Shown here in pieces: positions 1 to 6,229 of a DNA stretch of 18,246 bases. The translations under genes were made by a program, and so were the position numbers. Source of the DNA: JBAYZQ01 sp041672385 (GTDB taxonomy: Bacteria > Spirochaetota > Spirochaetia > Sphaerochaetales > Sphaerochaetaceae); NCBI GenBank assembly GCA_041672385.1, contig JBAYZQ010000027.1, forward strand, positions 1 through 18,246. Reading direction: 5' to 3'. The notes beneath the pieces are model-generated. The model was not told the origin of the DNA and made no database searches. It was given only the letters and a program-made list of their open reading frames with translations. Within the stretch, counting starts at the first letter, position 1, and each line of letters opens with the position of its first letter.

Positions 1-338
1 ACAGCACCAAAAGCAGAGGCTGAAGAAGTTCCAAGAACATTTGGAGAAGCCATGGGGTTCTGAAAAACTCCTTGATAAACACATCCTGAAATCGATAAGC
101 CCATCCCAACTAAAACTGCAATCAGTATTCTAGGAAGTCTTATTCCAAACAAAACCAATTCGACCTCTAGTTTCCAATCCTGTTTTATATTAATGATTTT
201 AGAAAGTAAAATTTTGATAATAGTACCTATGCTGATTTTATAACGACCTAGTCCAAAAGAAAAAATCATTGTAAACAGTAAGACAATTATCAAAGAAAGG
301 ATAATAATAGAAAATGTTGCCTTAGATTCTTTTTCCAC
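1..338 (-). CDS. FecCD-family ABC transporter permease, N-terminal 112 residues (truncated by window edge)
   Basis: Translating the minus strand from a GTG at 338 gives an open frame to the window edge. It has a hydrophobic first segment (about residues 8-30). It then shows the FecCD/BtuC signature: 'RLPRILIAVLVGMGLSISG', a V-Y-Q-G-V-F-Q-N-P motif and 'MASPNVLGTSSASAFGAV'. This is the inner-membrane permease of a metal-chelate importer (iron-siderophore, haem, cobalamin or the molybdate/tungstate MolB branch); the substrate cannot be told from this fragment. GTG is chosen because GGAG lies 6 nt upstream; an in-frame TTG at 348 is possible but has no ribosome site. The gene has its own promoter and a long structured leader separating it from ilvE. 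The partner ATPase and binding protein would be outside the window. Confidence 0.88.
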   Translation of the reverse strand, partial: MEKESKATFSIIILSLIIVLLFTMIFSFGLGRYKISIGTIIKILLSKIINIKQDWKLEVELVLFGIRLPRILIAVLVGMGLSISGCVYQGVFQNPMASPNVLGTSSASAFGA

Positions 339-537
339 AAATATCTCCAAATATTAAGTCTTCCGTAGAAAAAGAAATAAAACCGTACGCAGAAAAACAC
401 CAGTAAAAATACAGGTGATTTTTCCTCCTTTTCAAACACGGAAGGCTTTACCGTTTTCAGTAAAACCCTAAAAACCCATAAAATGGATTTCGGTCTAAAA
501 ACCTTAGACTACCCTTAGGTTCAAAGACTCGGAGTCA
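339..537 (-). promoter_or_regulatory. Structured 5' leader RNA of the FecCD permease gene (candidate riboswitch or attenuator)
   Basis: From the predicted +1 (about 537) the RNA begins with a GACUC-C-GAGUC hairpin (526-536). A helix AACCUAA/UUAGGGUU (515-521 with 464-471, one bulged G) then closes a three-way junction. That junction holds GUCUAA/UUAGAC (493-509) and an 8-bp hairpin, AAAUCCAU-UUU-AUGGGUUU (472-490). A UUUAC/GUAAA hairpin follows (447-464). CUUCCGU (438-444) can pair with ACGGAAG (360-366), which would enclose a terminator-like hairpin, or partly with AAGGAGG nearby. All pairings are visible in the sequence; a regulatory role and any ligand are inference. I do not recognise a known class; the cobalamin-riboswitch core is absent. 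Confidence 0.55.
393..417 (-). terminator. Intrinsic terminator-like hairpin inside the FecCD leader
   Basis: The minus strand reads CACCTGTA-TTTT-TACTGGTG, an 8-bp stem with one T-T mismatch and a 4-nt loop, followed at once by five Ts (397-393). It lies about 120 nt after the predicted transcription start and about 55 nt before the GTG start. That is where an attenuator would sit. The stem is modest, so termination is plausible rather than certain. Confidence 0.5.
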
Positions 538-543
538 AAAATC

Positions 544-572
544 ATTATATTATGTGAGATTTTTAAAAGCAA
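544..572 (-). promoter_or_regulatory. Promoter for the FecCD leader and gene
   Basis: The minus strand has TTGCTT (572-567), a 17-nt spacer and a perfect TATAAT (549-544). It lies just after the ilvE stop codon, so the permease is probably transcribed independently of ilvE. The predicted +1 is near 537, directly before the first leader hairpin. Confidence 0.75.
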
Positions 573-590
573 GTATAAATTTTAGTAAAA

Positions 591-1613
591 TTACTTACAT
601 TCTCTAATCCAACCCTCAGGAGCTTCTATCTCCTGCATTTGAATACTTGTTAAAGTATCAAATAATTTTTGGGTTATTGGACCAGGATTCTCCATACCAT
701 TTGGGAAGTAAATGTCGTTGTCTTTAGAGTGAACCATTCCAACAGGACTAATAACAGCTGCTGTTCCACAAAGGGCGCACTCTGCAAAATCTTTAACTTC
801 TTCGAAAGCTACAGGCCTTTCTTCAATTTCCAAATTTAACAAATCGCGAGCTACTGTAATCAACGAAGATCGGGTAATTGATGGAAGAATTGTATCACTT
901 TTTGGAGTTACAACAGAACCTTCTTTCGTTACAAACAAAAAGTTAGCCCCACCAGTTTCTTCAACAAAAGTACGAGTTTTAGAATCAAGATACATGTTTT
1001 CATCATATCCAAGGCTATGAGCCAACTGACCTGCATACATGCTCATTGCATAGTTTAGTCCAGCTTTAACATTTCCAGTTCCACAAGGTGCAGCTCTATC
1101 ATAATCACTTACCATTAATTTAATTGGTTTCAAGCCACCCTTGAAATAGGATCCAACTATTGTTCCAAACAATCTAAAGGTAAACTCCGAAGAGGGAATT
1201 ACTCCAATAACAGGGGAAGATCCATAAATAAAAGGCCTTAAATATAAAGAAGCACCAGTCCCATAAGGTGGGACAAAATCAGCATTAGCTTTTACAACTT
1301 CATCTACAGCTTTTAAAAATAATGTTTCAGGAAGTGGTGGTATGCAAAGTCTTTTACAGGTATTAATCATACGCTTGGCATTCATTTCTGGTCGAAAGGT
1401 TACAAGTTTACCAGATTTAGATCTTTTAGCTTTCAAGCCTTCAAAACAAGTTTGTGCATATTGAAAAACACCAGCACACTCATTAAGAACAATGTTTGAA
1501 TCACTAGTCAGTTCACCTTCACTCCAAACACCATTCTTGCAAACGGCTACAAATCTTTTTTCAATAGGTTTGTAAGAAAAGCCAATATTCTTCCAATCAA
1601 TTACTTTGCTCAT
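591..1613 (-). CDS. ilvE: Branched-chain amino acid aminotransferase
   Basis: A 340-residue class IV PLP-dependent aminotransferase. It catalyses the reversible transamination of leucine, isoleucine and valine with 2-oxoglutarate in the cytosol. Visible family marks are 'YAQTCFEGLKA' (about 52-62), 'LYLRPFIYGS' (123-132), the PLP lysine in 'GTGNVKAGLNYAMS' (K183), 'FVEETGGANFLFV' (from about 216) and 'CGTAAVISPVG'. The length fits the longer BCAT type (about 330-365 residues) rather than the shorter E. coli IlvE. The ATG at 1613 is preceded by AGAGG about 7 nt away. The gene has a strong promoter of its own and no other branched-chain genes beside it. In an auxotrophic anaerobe it could serve degradation as well as synthesis. 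Confidence 0.95.
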   Translation of the reverse strand: MSKVIDWKNIGFSYKPIEKRFVAVCKNGVWSEGELTSDSNIVLNECAGVFQYAQTCFEGLKAKRSKSGKLVTFRPEMNAKRMINTCKRLCIPPLPETLFLKAVDEVVKANADFVPPYGTGASLYLRPFIYGSSPVIGVIPSSEFTFRLFGTIVGSYFKGGLKPIKLMVSDYDRAAPCGTGNVKAGLNYAMSMYAGQLAHSLGYDENMYLDSKTRTFVEETGGANFLFVTKEGSVVTPKSDTILPSITRSSLITVARDLLNLEIEERPVAFEEVKDFAECALCGTAAVISPVGMVHSKDNDIYFPNGMENPGPITQKLFDTLTSIQMQEIEAPEGWIRECK

Positions 1614-1672
1614 ATTTATCCTCTTTATTCCTGTTATTCATATTTTGCATATTTATACATTTTTTAAACATT

Positions 1673-1701
1673 ATTCTAATAACTTGCTTAATTAGTGTCA
1701 A
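1673..1701 (-). promoter_or_regulatory. Promoter of ilvE
   Basis: The minus strand has TTGACA (1701-1696), a 17-nt spacer and TAGAAT (1678-1673), a near-consensus sigma-70 promoter about 60 nt before the ilvE ATG. Confidence 0.75.
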
Positions 1702-1839
1702 TAAAAAAACAGAAAATAATTGCCTTTACGTCAAATAAAAGCTATTTATAAGGTTTTAAGTATAATCAATTGCTAAAATTATATAAGTTAAAAATAAAAA
1801 ACTAATTTAAAAAAAATACTAATTGTAAAATTTTTTAAC

Positions 1840-3183
1840 TTAAGCTAAATATTTTGAATTCTGAAAATTATGGACCCAATCGCTTTTTCTGTAATAGATT
1901 ATAAAAATAATAGTACTCAAACACCAAGTAATTGGATAAGCCCAGAAAACAACATTAATTTCGAAAATATAATGAGTAATTATTTTAATATAACTAACAC
2001 GAATTACACACCAACATAAAAGCATAACCATCATTGGAACAATAGGTTTTCCTGCACCTCTTAAAATTGCCGCTATACAATGAGAACAAGCCAAGAAACA
2101 ATAGAAAAATGCTACTATCCTAGCTTTTTGGGTACCAACCGCAATTACACCTGGATCTTGATTGAAAAGAGCAATCAATTTTGGAGCTAACAAAAAGTTG
2201 AGAATTCCAATTAACTCTGCTAAAATAACGACGGTAATAATTCCAAATTTGGCTCCTTTCTTAGCACGATCAAATTCTCTAGCCCCTAAATTTTGGCCTA
2301 TAAAAGTAGTCATAGCAAGAACGAAACTTGTAATCGGAATGAAAACAAAACCCTCAATTCTACTGCTTGCTCCAGCTCCGGCTATAGCAACAGTATCAAA
2401 AACATTAATACTTGCTTGAACAAAAACATTAGCCAAAGCTATTACAGAGTTTTGTATACCACTTGGAATTCCAAGATATAAAATCTGTTTTAATAATAAT
2501 GGGTCGATTTTTAATTTTTTGATTTGAAGTCGATAAACATCATCAACTCTAAGTAATCTTATCAAAGCTAGTATTACACTTACAGCCTGTGAAATTACAG
2601 TTGCTATTGCCGCTCCAGCAATTCCCCAGTTAAAAGAAACTACAAAGAGAAGGTCCAAAACAACATTTAAAACTGAAGATACCATTAAATAGTACAAAGG
2701 ATGACGAGAATCACCAACAGCTTGGAAAATTCCACTTAAGGTGTTGTACAAAACAATAAAAATTATACCTTGAAAGAAAATTTTAAAATAAATCAGTGAA
2801 AGATCCATTACATCATCTGGAGTATGAATCCAAACCAGAATATATGGAGAAAGGAAGGAGCCTAAAACAAGCATCACTACTCCGCAAATAATTCCAAAAA
2901 GTACCGAAGTATGAACTGCTAAAGAAACTTTTTTTTCATCTCCAGCTCCATACAGTTTTGAAATTACAACTCCTGCACCTACAAAAATACCTCCAAAGAG
3001 ACCAACCAGCAAGAATATTACCGGTCCTGAAGCACTGACAGCTGCAAGAGCTTCTTTTCCTACAAAATTACCTAATATCAAAGAATCAACGATATGATAA
3101 AGTTGTTGAAAAAGGTTACCCCAGAAAACCGGTAAAGCAAATTTAATGATTTTCTTACTTATAGACCCTTCTGTTAATAGCAT
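1840..3183 (-). CDS. MATE family multidrug/Na+ antiporter (first of two)
   Basis: A 447-residue, 12-helix inner-membrane protein of the MATE family (NorM/DinF-type). These proteins export cationic drugs or metabolites in exchange for Na+ or H+. The N-terminus is typical ('MLLTEGSISKKIIKFALPVFWGNLFQQLYHIVDSLILGNFVG', shown by positions 1-42, key features K-A-L-P and D-S-L-I-L-G). The mid-protein repeat starts near residue 235 ('LGIPSGIQNSV'), and 'GAGASSRIEGF' and 'TTFIGQNLGA' are visible. The ATG at 3183 has GGAG about 7 nt upstream. It is a single-gene unit; no regulator gene is adjacent. It is only distantly similar to the second MATE protein at 9254-10618, so the two are not a recent duplication. 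The substrate is unknown. Confidence 0.93.
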   Translation of the reverse strand: MLLTEGSISKKIIKFALPVFWGNLFQQLYHIVDSLILGNFVGKEALAAVSASGPVIFLLVGLFGGIFVGAGVVISKLYGAGDEKKVSLAVHTSVLFGIICGVVMLVLGSFLSPYILVWIHTPDDVMDLSLIYFKIFFQGIIFIVLYNTLSGIFQAVGDSRHPLYYLMVSSVLNVVLDLLFVVSFNWGIAGAAIATVISQAVSVILALIRLLRVDDVYRLQIKKLKIDPLLLKQILYLGIPSGIQNSVIALANVFVQASINVFDTVAIAGAGASSRIEGFVFIPITSFVLAMTTFIGQNLGAREFDRAKKGAKFGIITVVILAELIGILNFLLAPKLIALFNQDPGVIAVGTQKARIVAFFYCFLACSHCIAAILRGAGKPIVPMMVMLLCWCVIRVSYIKIITHYIFEINVVFWAYPITWCLSTIIFIIYYRKSDWVHNFQNSKYLA

Positions 3184-3287
3184 TCACATCTCCAATGTTT
3201 TTATGGTTTAACATTAAAGATGAATAACCTCAATAGTTTTGTTTCAAATAAAATAAAAGGTTATAAGAATCCTAAATTCGTCAAAGT

Positions 3288-3788
3288 TCATTTAACCGAT
3301 AAGCTATAATAAATATCTTTTTCAAAGGATATTGTAATAACAGGTTCACTTCCATCGGGATTGGTAGAAAACTTTAAGTTATACTTATTTCCATCAGAAA
3401 GTAAGATTTCTCCTTCATTACCAACAACACTTATTTGTGCATTTTCAACACAACAACCATCACTATCAATAAACTTCACTGACAACTTGTCGATATTAAT
3501 GAAATCACTACCAATTTCTAAATTCAACGGTTCAAAATAAAAGGTTGGAATACCATTATTTCCTGCAGCAATTTGAGGTTCCCAAGTTGATGATAGCATC
3601 AAATTTTCCCAGAAATAAGTTTGCTCCGAAATTTCACTTTGATCCAATCCTTTATTTCCAGGATTTAAATTACATGACAAACAAGTTAATAGTCCCGTCA
3701 AAATAAACGCCACAGAAATAAACATTACAATAAATCCTAGCCTAAGTTTCTTTTTTTCTTCGGCTCTTTGTTTACTTTCTTCTTTCAT
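3288..3788 (-). CDS. Small membrane-anchored or lipoprotein of unknown function
   Basis: A 166-residue protein I do not recognise. It begins with a charged stretch (1-17), then a hydrophobic segment (18-35) ending in L-L-T-C. This could be a relaxed lipobox with acylation at C36, although the basic N-region is long for a signal peptide. A second cysteine is at 39. The rest (about 60-166) is predicted extracytoplasmic and rich in beta-prone residues. It includes 'SDGCCVENAQISVVGNEGEI' and repeated aspartate-glycine turns, which suggests a small beta-sandwich. The ATG at 3788 has AAGGAG 7 nt upstream. The promoter contains a perfect palindrome, so expression is probably repressor-controlled. 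It is divergent from the alarmone synthetase gene. Confidence 0.7.
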   Translation of the reverse strand: MKEESKQRAEEKKKLRLGFIVMFISVAFILTGLLTCLSCNLNPGNKGLDQSEISEQTYFWENLMLSSTWEPQIAAGNNGIPTFYFEPLNLEIGSDFINIDKLSVKFIDSDGCCVENAQISVVGNEGEILLSDGNKYNLKFSTNPDGSEPVITISFEKDIYYSLSVK

Positions 3789-3829
3789 AAAAAAGCTCCT
3801 TAATAAATATTGTCCGGCCTGACTTTTTT

Positions 3830-3857
3830 ATTTTAGTCTAGTTAGACTATTTCTCAA
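3830..3857 (-). promoter_or_regulatory. Promoter of the small lipoprotein gene, overlapping an operator-like palindrome
   Basis: The minus strand has TTGAGA (3857-3852), a 16-nt spacer and TAAAAT (3835-3830). A perfect inverted repeat TAGTCTA-GT-TAGACTA (3834-3849) fills the spacer and touches the -10. A second, imperfect palindrome, GTCCGGCCTGAC (3812-3823), coincides with the predicted transcription start. This is the position expected for a repressor site; the repressor is not in the window. Confidence 0.55.
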
Positions 3858-3959
3858 GCTTGATAAAATTAAAGAGCACCAAATTGACAATTACACCGGC
3901 AAAAGTAAAAAGCTACTAACCTCTTTTCCTAACTTCATGAGAACTTCACAAATTAAAAG

Positions 3960-3988
3960 TTGACGGCGCAAGGAATGTGACTTATATT
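3960..3988 (+). promoter_or_regulatory. Promoter of the alarmone synthetase gene
   Basis: TTGACG (3960-3965), a 17-nt spacer and TATATT (3983-3988), with the ATG 19 nt after the -10. Upstream lie two direct AACTTCA copies at 3931 and 3942, exactly 11 nt apart. This is the period of response-regulator half-sites. Confidence 0.7.
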
Positions 3989-4007
3989 TTAGTTAAGGTA
4001 AGGTTTA

Positions 4008-4727
4008 ATGATTAAAAAAGAAATTATTCCCAACACCACTCTTGACAGTATCGGTGTAGATACTGACTGGGAAGAGAAGGTTCAATTATTTGTAGAGAAT
4101 ATGTATCTTTACAAATCCGCAATTCAACAAATAAATACAAAATTGGAAATTTTGGACAATGACTTTAAAGTCAAGAATGATTATAACCCAATTCACCATA
4201 TAGAAAGCAGAATAAAAACTCCTGAAAGTATAATTCAAAAAGCACTTAGAAAAAATTTGTCATTTTCAGATAGTTGGAAAGACAATATTACAGATATTGC
4301 CGGAATCAGAGTTATCTGCAACTACAAGGAAGACGTATACTCAATTTCAAAGCAACTTCTTAAACAAGAAGATATTACTTTATTAAAAGAAAAAGATTAT
4401 ATACTTCATCCAAAGGAAAGTGGTTATAAGGCTTTGCATTTGATTATTGAAACTCCTGTGTATTTAACAAATTCTGTTGAACACGTCCCAGTTGAAATTC
4501 AAATTCGTACTATTGCCATGGATACTTGGGCAAGCTTGGAACACGAGTTAAAATACAAAAATAAAAATGGGTTGGATGAGAAAACAATAAAAAAGTTAAA
4601 AAGATGTGCAACAAAACTTTCTGAAATCGATCAAGAACTTCAAGATATTCATAATGAGCAGTTTTTATCACAGGAAAGCTCAACTAAATCATACTCTGTA
4701 AATACATTATTGCTGGAATTGTTATAG
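4008..4727 (+). CDS. Small alarmone synthetase, RelA/SpoT-domain GTP pyrophosphokinase
   Basis: A 239-residue protein holding a single RelA/SpoT synthetase domain (about 60-190). It lacks an HD hydrolase domain and TGS/ACT regions. This matches the RelP/RelQ-type small synthetases that make (p)ppGpp from ATP and GTP or GDP. Visible motifs are 'RIKTPESIIQKALRK' (68-82), 'DIAGIRVICNY' (96-106), 'HPKESGYKALHL' (134-145) and 'VEIQIRTIAMDTWASLEHE' (162-180), including the E-x-Q-x-R-T substrate motif. Known SAS proteins are about 200-260 residues. The ATG at 4008 follows a weak AAGG site. The last 15 codons are antisense to the end of the carrier gene on the other strand. It lies alone behind its own promoter and may act as a stress-responsive alarmone source. 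Confidence 0.92.
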   Translation: MIKKEIIPNTTLDSIGVDTDWEEKVQLFVENMYLYKSAIQQINTKLEILDNDFKVKNDYNPIHHIESRIKTPESIIQKALRKNLSFSDSWKDNITDIAGIRVICNYKEDVYSISKQLLKQEDITLLKEKDYILHPKESGYKALHLIIETPVYLTNSVEHVPVEIQIRTIAMDTWASLEHELKYKNKNGLDEKTIKKLKRCATKLSEIDQELQDIHNEQFLSQESSTKSYSVNTLLLELL

Positions 4728-5610
4728 CACTAAAAATGGTGGTTAAACACACAATACTTGAAGCATAAGCTGTATCTTTGTCAAAAATCTCTGAAAACAT
4801 TGGGCCTGTAGCAGCCGCTGGGCATAAAGCTGCAATATACATGACTAATAGAATATCTTGATTTACCAAGCCTCTTAAAGGTATGCAGATAATAATATAA
4901 ATTACAGGAACAGCAATAAGTCTATAAAAAGAAATAAGGAATACTCTTTTGTTTTTAAAAAGATCAGCAAAAGAAGCTTGGCCTAAACTACATCCAATAA
5001 TTATCATGGCCAGAGGTACATAAGAATTTGAAACACTTTGCAGTGGAGACAACAATATTTTTGGAAGTTTTATTTGAAAAATAAAAAAAAGAAAGCCTAA
5101 AAAAACAGCTATTAGACAAGGATTTATAAAAGCCTTAAAAAATTGTTTCTTACCAAACTTTCCCGAAAAAATTGAAATTCCATAAGTCCACAAAACTAAA
5201 TTAAATATTGTTATAAAAGAGGTAACATAGAGAATTCCATAATCACCAAACAAAGCTGCTGCTAAAGGAATTCCCACAAATCCACAATTAGTAAAAACAA
5301 CCTCAATTTCTTCAATTTCAAAATTTTTTCCATGTTTTTTTACAATTGTAAAATATACAAAAATAAACGATACAACAAAAATCAAAATTGAAAGTAAAAA
5401 ACAAACCCCTAAATCACTTAACAACTGCATAGAAAAGGGTTTTTGATAGGAAACAAAAAGCACAACGGGAGTAAAAATATATAGAATCATCTTTGAAAGA
5501 AGTTTATTACCTTCTTTTGTAATTATTTTAGTTTTAAAACCTATAAAACCCACAGCCATCATTACTATAAGTTGTATGATTTGAAAACCAGTAATTTGTG
5601 CAACTTCCAT
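4684..5610 (-). CDS. AEC family (auxin efflux carrier-like) transporter, probable organic-acid permease
   Basis: A 308-residue protein with about ten membrane helices in two halves, characteristic of the AEC family (bacterial malate/malonate-type permeases). Typical features are an N-terminal 'QIIQLIVMMAVGFIGFKTKIIT' region (10-31, where the chain ends helix 1 and enters the K-I-I-T-x-E-G turn), 'NCGFVGIPLAAALFG' (about residues 108-122) with the helix-breaking G-x-P, and 'PLAMIIIGCSLG' in the second half. The ATG at 5610 has only a distant GAGG (11 nt), so translation initiation may be weak. No convincing own promoter was found, and read-through from the tRNA cluster is possible. The 3' end overlaps the alarmone synthetase gene by 44 nt. 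The substrate is unknown. Confidence 0.88.
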   Translation of the reverse strand: MEVAQITGFQIIQLIVMMAVGFIGFKTKIITKEGNKLLSKMILYIFTPVVLFVSYQKPFSMQLLSDLGVCFLLSILIFVVSFIFVYFTIVKKHGKNFEIEEIEVVFTNCGFVGIPLAAALFGDYGILYVTSFITIFNLVLWTYGISIFSGKFGKKQFFKAFINPCLIAVFLGFLFFIFQIKLPKILLSPLQSVSNSYVPLAMIIIGCSLGQASFADLFKNKRVFLISFYRLIAVPVIYIIICIPLRGLVNQDILLVMYIAALCPAAATGPMFSEIFDKDTAYASSIVCLTTIFSAITIPAIMYLQSMI

Positions 5611-5749
5611 CTAAAAAATAACCTCGTTGATAATAAAAGGAATCAGATAATTTAGCTTAAAGAGAAATGATTAAGTCCTTCTAAAAAATATGATTGAACT
5701 CTATCAAAATTATGAAAATAATACAATTGTTATTAAAAAATAAAAAAAA

Positions 5750-5830
5750 TGCGGGAAGGGGGACTTGAACCCCCATGCCTAGGGCACTAGATCCTAAGTC
5801 TAGCGTGTCTGCCAATTTCACCATTCCCGC
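5750..5830 (-). tRNA. tRNA-Leu (anticodon TAG)
   Basis: Minus-strand acceptor GCGGGAA pairs with TTCCCGC. The anticodon stem-loop is CTAGA-CTTAGGA-TCTAG (anticodon UAG). There is a long variable arm, and the T-arm has the GGTTCAAGTCC pattern. The discriminator is A and no CCA is encoded. It is the last tRNA of the cluster and its 5' end directly follows a terminator-like T-run. Downstream on the same strand is an interrupted T-tract (eight then six Ts) without a separate hairpin. Confidence 0.95.
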
Positions 5831-5857
5831 AAAAAAATGCCTTCTATTGGAAGGCAT
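5831..5857 (-). terminator. Hairpin with T-run between tRNA-Lys and tRNA-Leu
   Basis: The minus strand reads ATGCCTTC-CAATA-GAAGGCAT, a perfect 8-bp stem with a 5-nt loop (5857-5837). Six more Ts follow (5836-5831) and run straight into the first base of tRNA-Leu. It has the full shape of an intrinsic terminator inside a tRNA operon. Confidence 0.75.
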
Positions 5858-5861
5858 CTAT

Positions 5862-5934
5862 TGAGCTGCAAAGGATTCGAACCTTTGACCCACAGATTAA
5901 GAGTCTGTTGCTCTACCAACTGAGCTAGCAGCCC
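5862..5934 (-). tRNA. tRNA-Lys (anticodon CTT)
   Basis: 73 nt on the minus strand. Acceptor GGGCTGC pairs with GCAGCTC (one G-T pair). The D-arm has TAGCTCAGTTGGTAGAGC, the anticodon loop is CTCTTAA (anticodon CUU), and the T-arm is GGTTCGAATCC. Discriminator A, no encoded CCA. Third in the His-Arg-Lys-Leu cluster. Confidence 0.96.
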
Positions 5935-5959
5935 AAATATTGAAATACTTAGATGTGTA

Positions 5960-6033
5960 TGCGCCCGACAGGACTCGAACCTGCAACCTATGGATTCGAA
6001 GTCCAGCACTCTATCCAGTTGAGCTACAAGCGC
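5960..6033 (-). tRNA. tRNA-Arg (anticodon TCG)
   Basis: 74 nt on the minus strand. Acceptor GCGCTTG pairs with CGGGCGC (two G-T pairs). The anticodon loop is CTTCGAA (anticodon UCG) and the T-arm GGTTCGAGTCC. Discriminator A, no encoded CCA. It lies 13 nt after tRNA-His. Confidence 0.96.
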
Positions 6034-6046
6034 AATCCAAATCTAG

Positions 6047-6119
6047 GGTGGAAGACGGGGCTCGAACCCGCAACAACCAGATCCACAATCTGGTGCTCTA
6101 CCATTGAACTACTTCCACC
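6047..6119 (-). tRNA. tRNA-His (anticodon GTG)
   Basis: 73 nt including the encoded extra G at position -1, paired with C73, the identity element of tRNA-His. Acceptor GTGGAAG pairs with CTTCCAC. The anticodon loop is TTGTGGA (anticodon GUG). First gene of the tRNA operon. Confidence 0.96.
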
Positions 6120-6161
6120 ATGAAGCTTTATCAAAAACATCAGTATGTTTCAACGTTGCTT

Positions 6162-6190
6162 AATATGAACGAAAGTTTGAAATTTGTCAA
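6162..6190 (-). promoter_or_regulatory. Promoter of the tRNA cluster
   Basis: The minus strand has a consensus TTGACA (6190-6185), a 17-nt spacer and CATATT (6167-6162), about 40 nt before tRNA-His. An alternative -10, TATTAA, lies two bases further on. The -35 fits a strong stable-RNA promoter. Confidence 0.6.
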
Positions 6191-6229
6191 CACTTATCAA
6201 ATAAATTAGAGACAAAATTCATTTTTCCT

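Noticed and set aside
339..537. Cobalamin riboswitch in the FecCD leader
   Set aside because: The conserved B12-box type core (GCCACUG) and the GGUGC/CCCGC elements are absent; the helices seen have a different layout.
1802..1838. Terminator for the first MATE gene
   Set aside because: There are only AT-only repeats and T-runs, with no stable stem.
5736..5750. Terminator after tRNA-Leu
   Set aside because: An interrupted T-tract is present but no independent hairpin precedes it; the tRNA itself is the only structure, so it is not called.
5818..6009. 63-codon open frame on the minus strand across tRNA-Lys and tRNA-Arg
   Set aside because: It translates tRNA sequence (the familiar 'LLAQLVEQQT' type artefact) and has no ribosome site.
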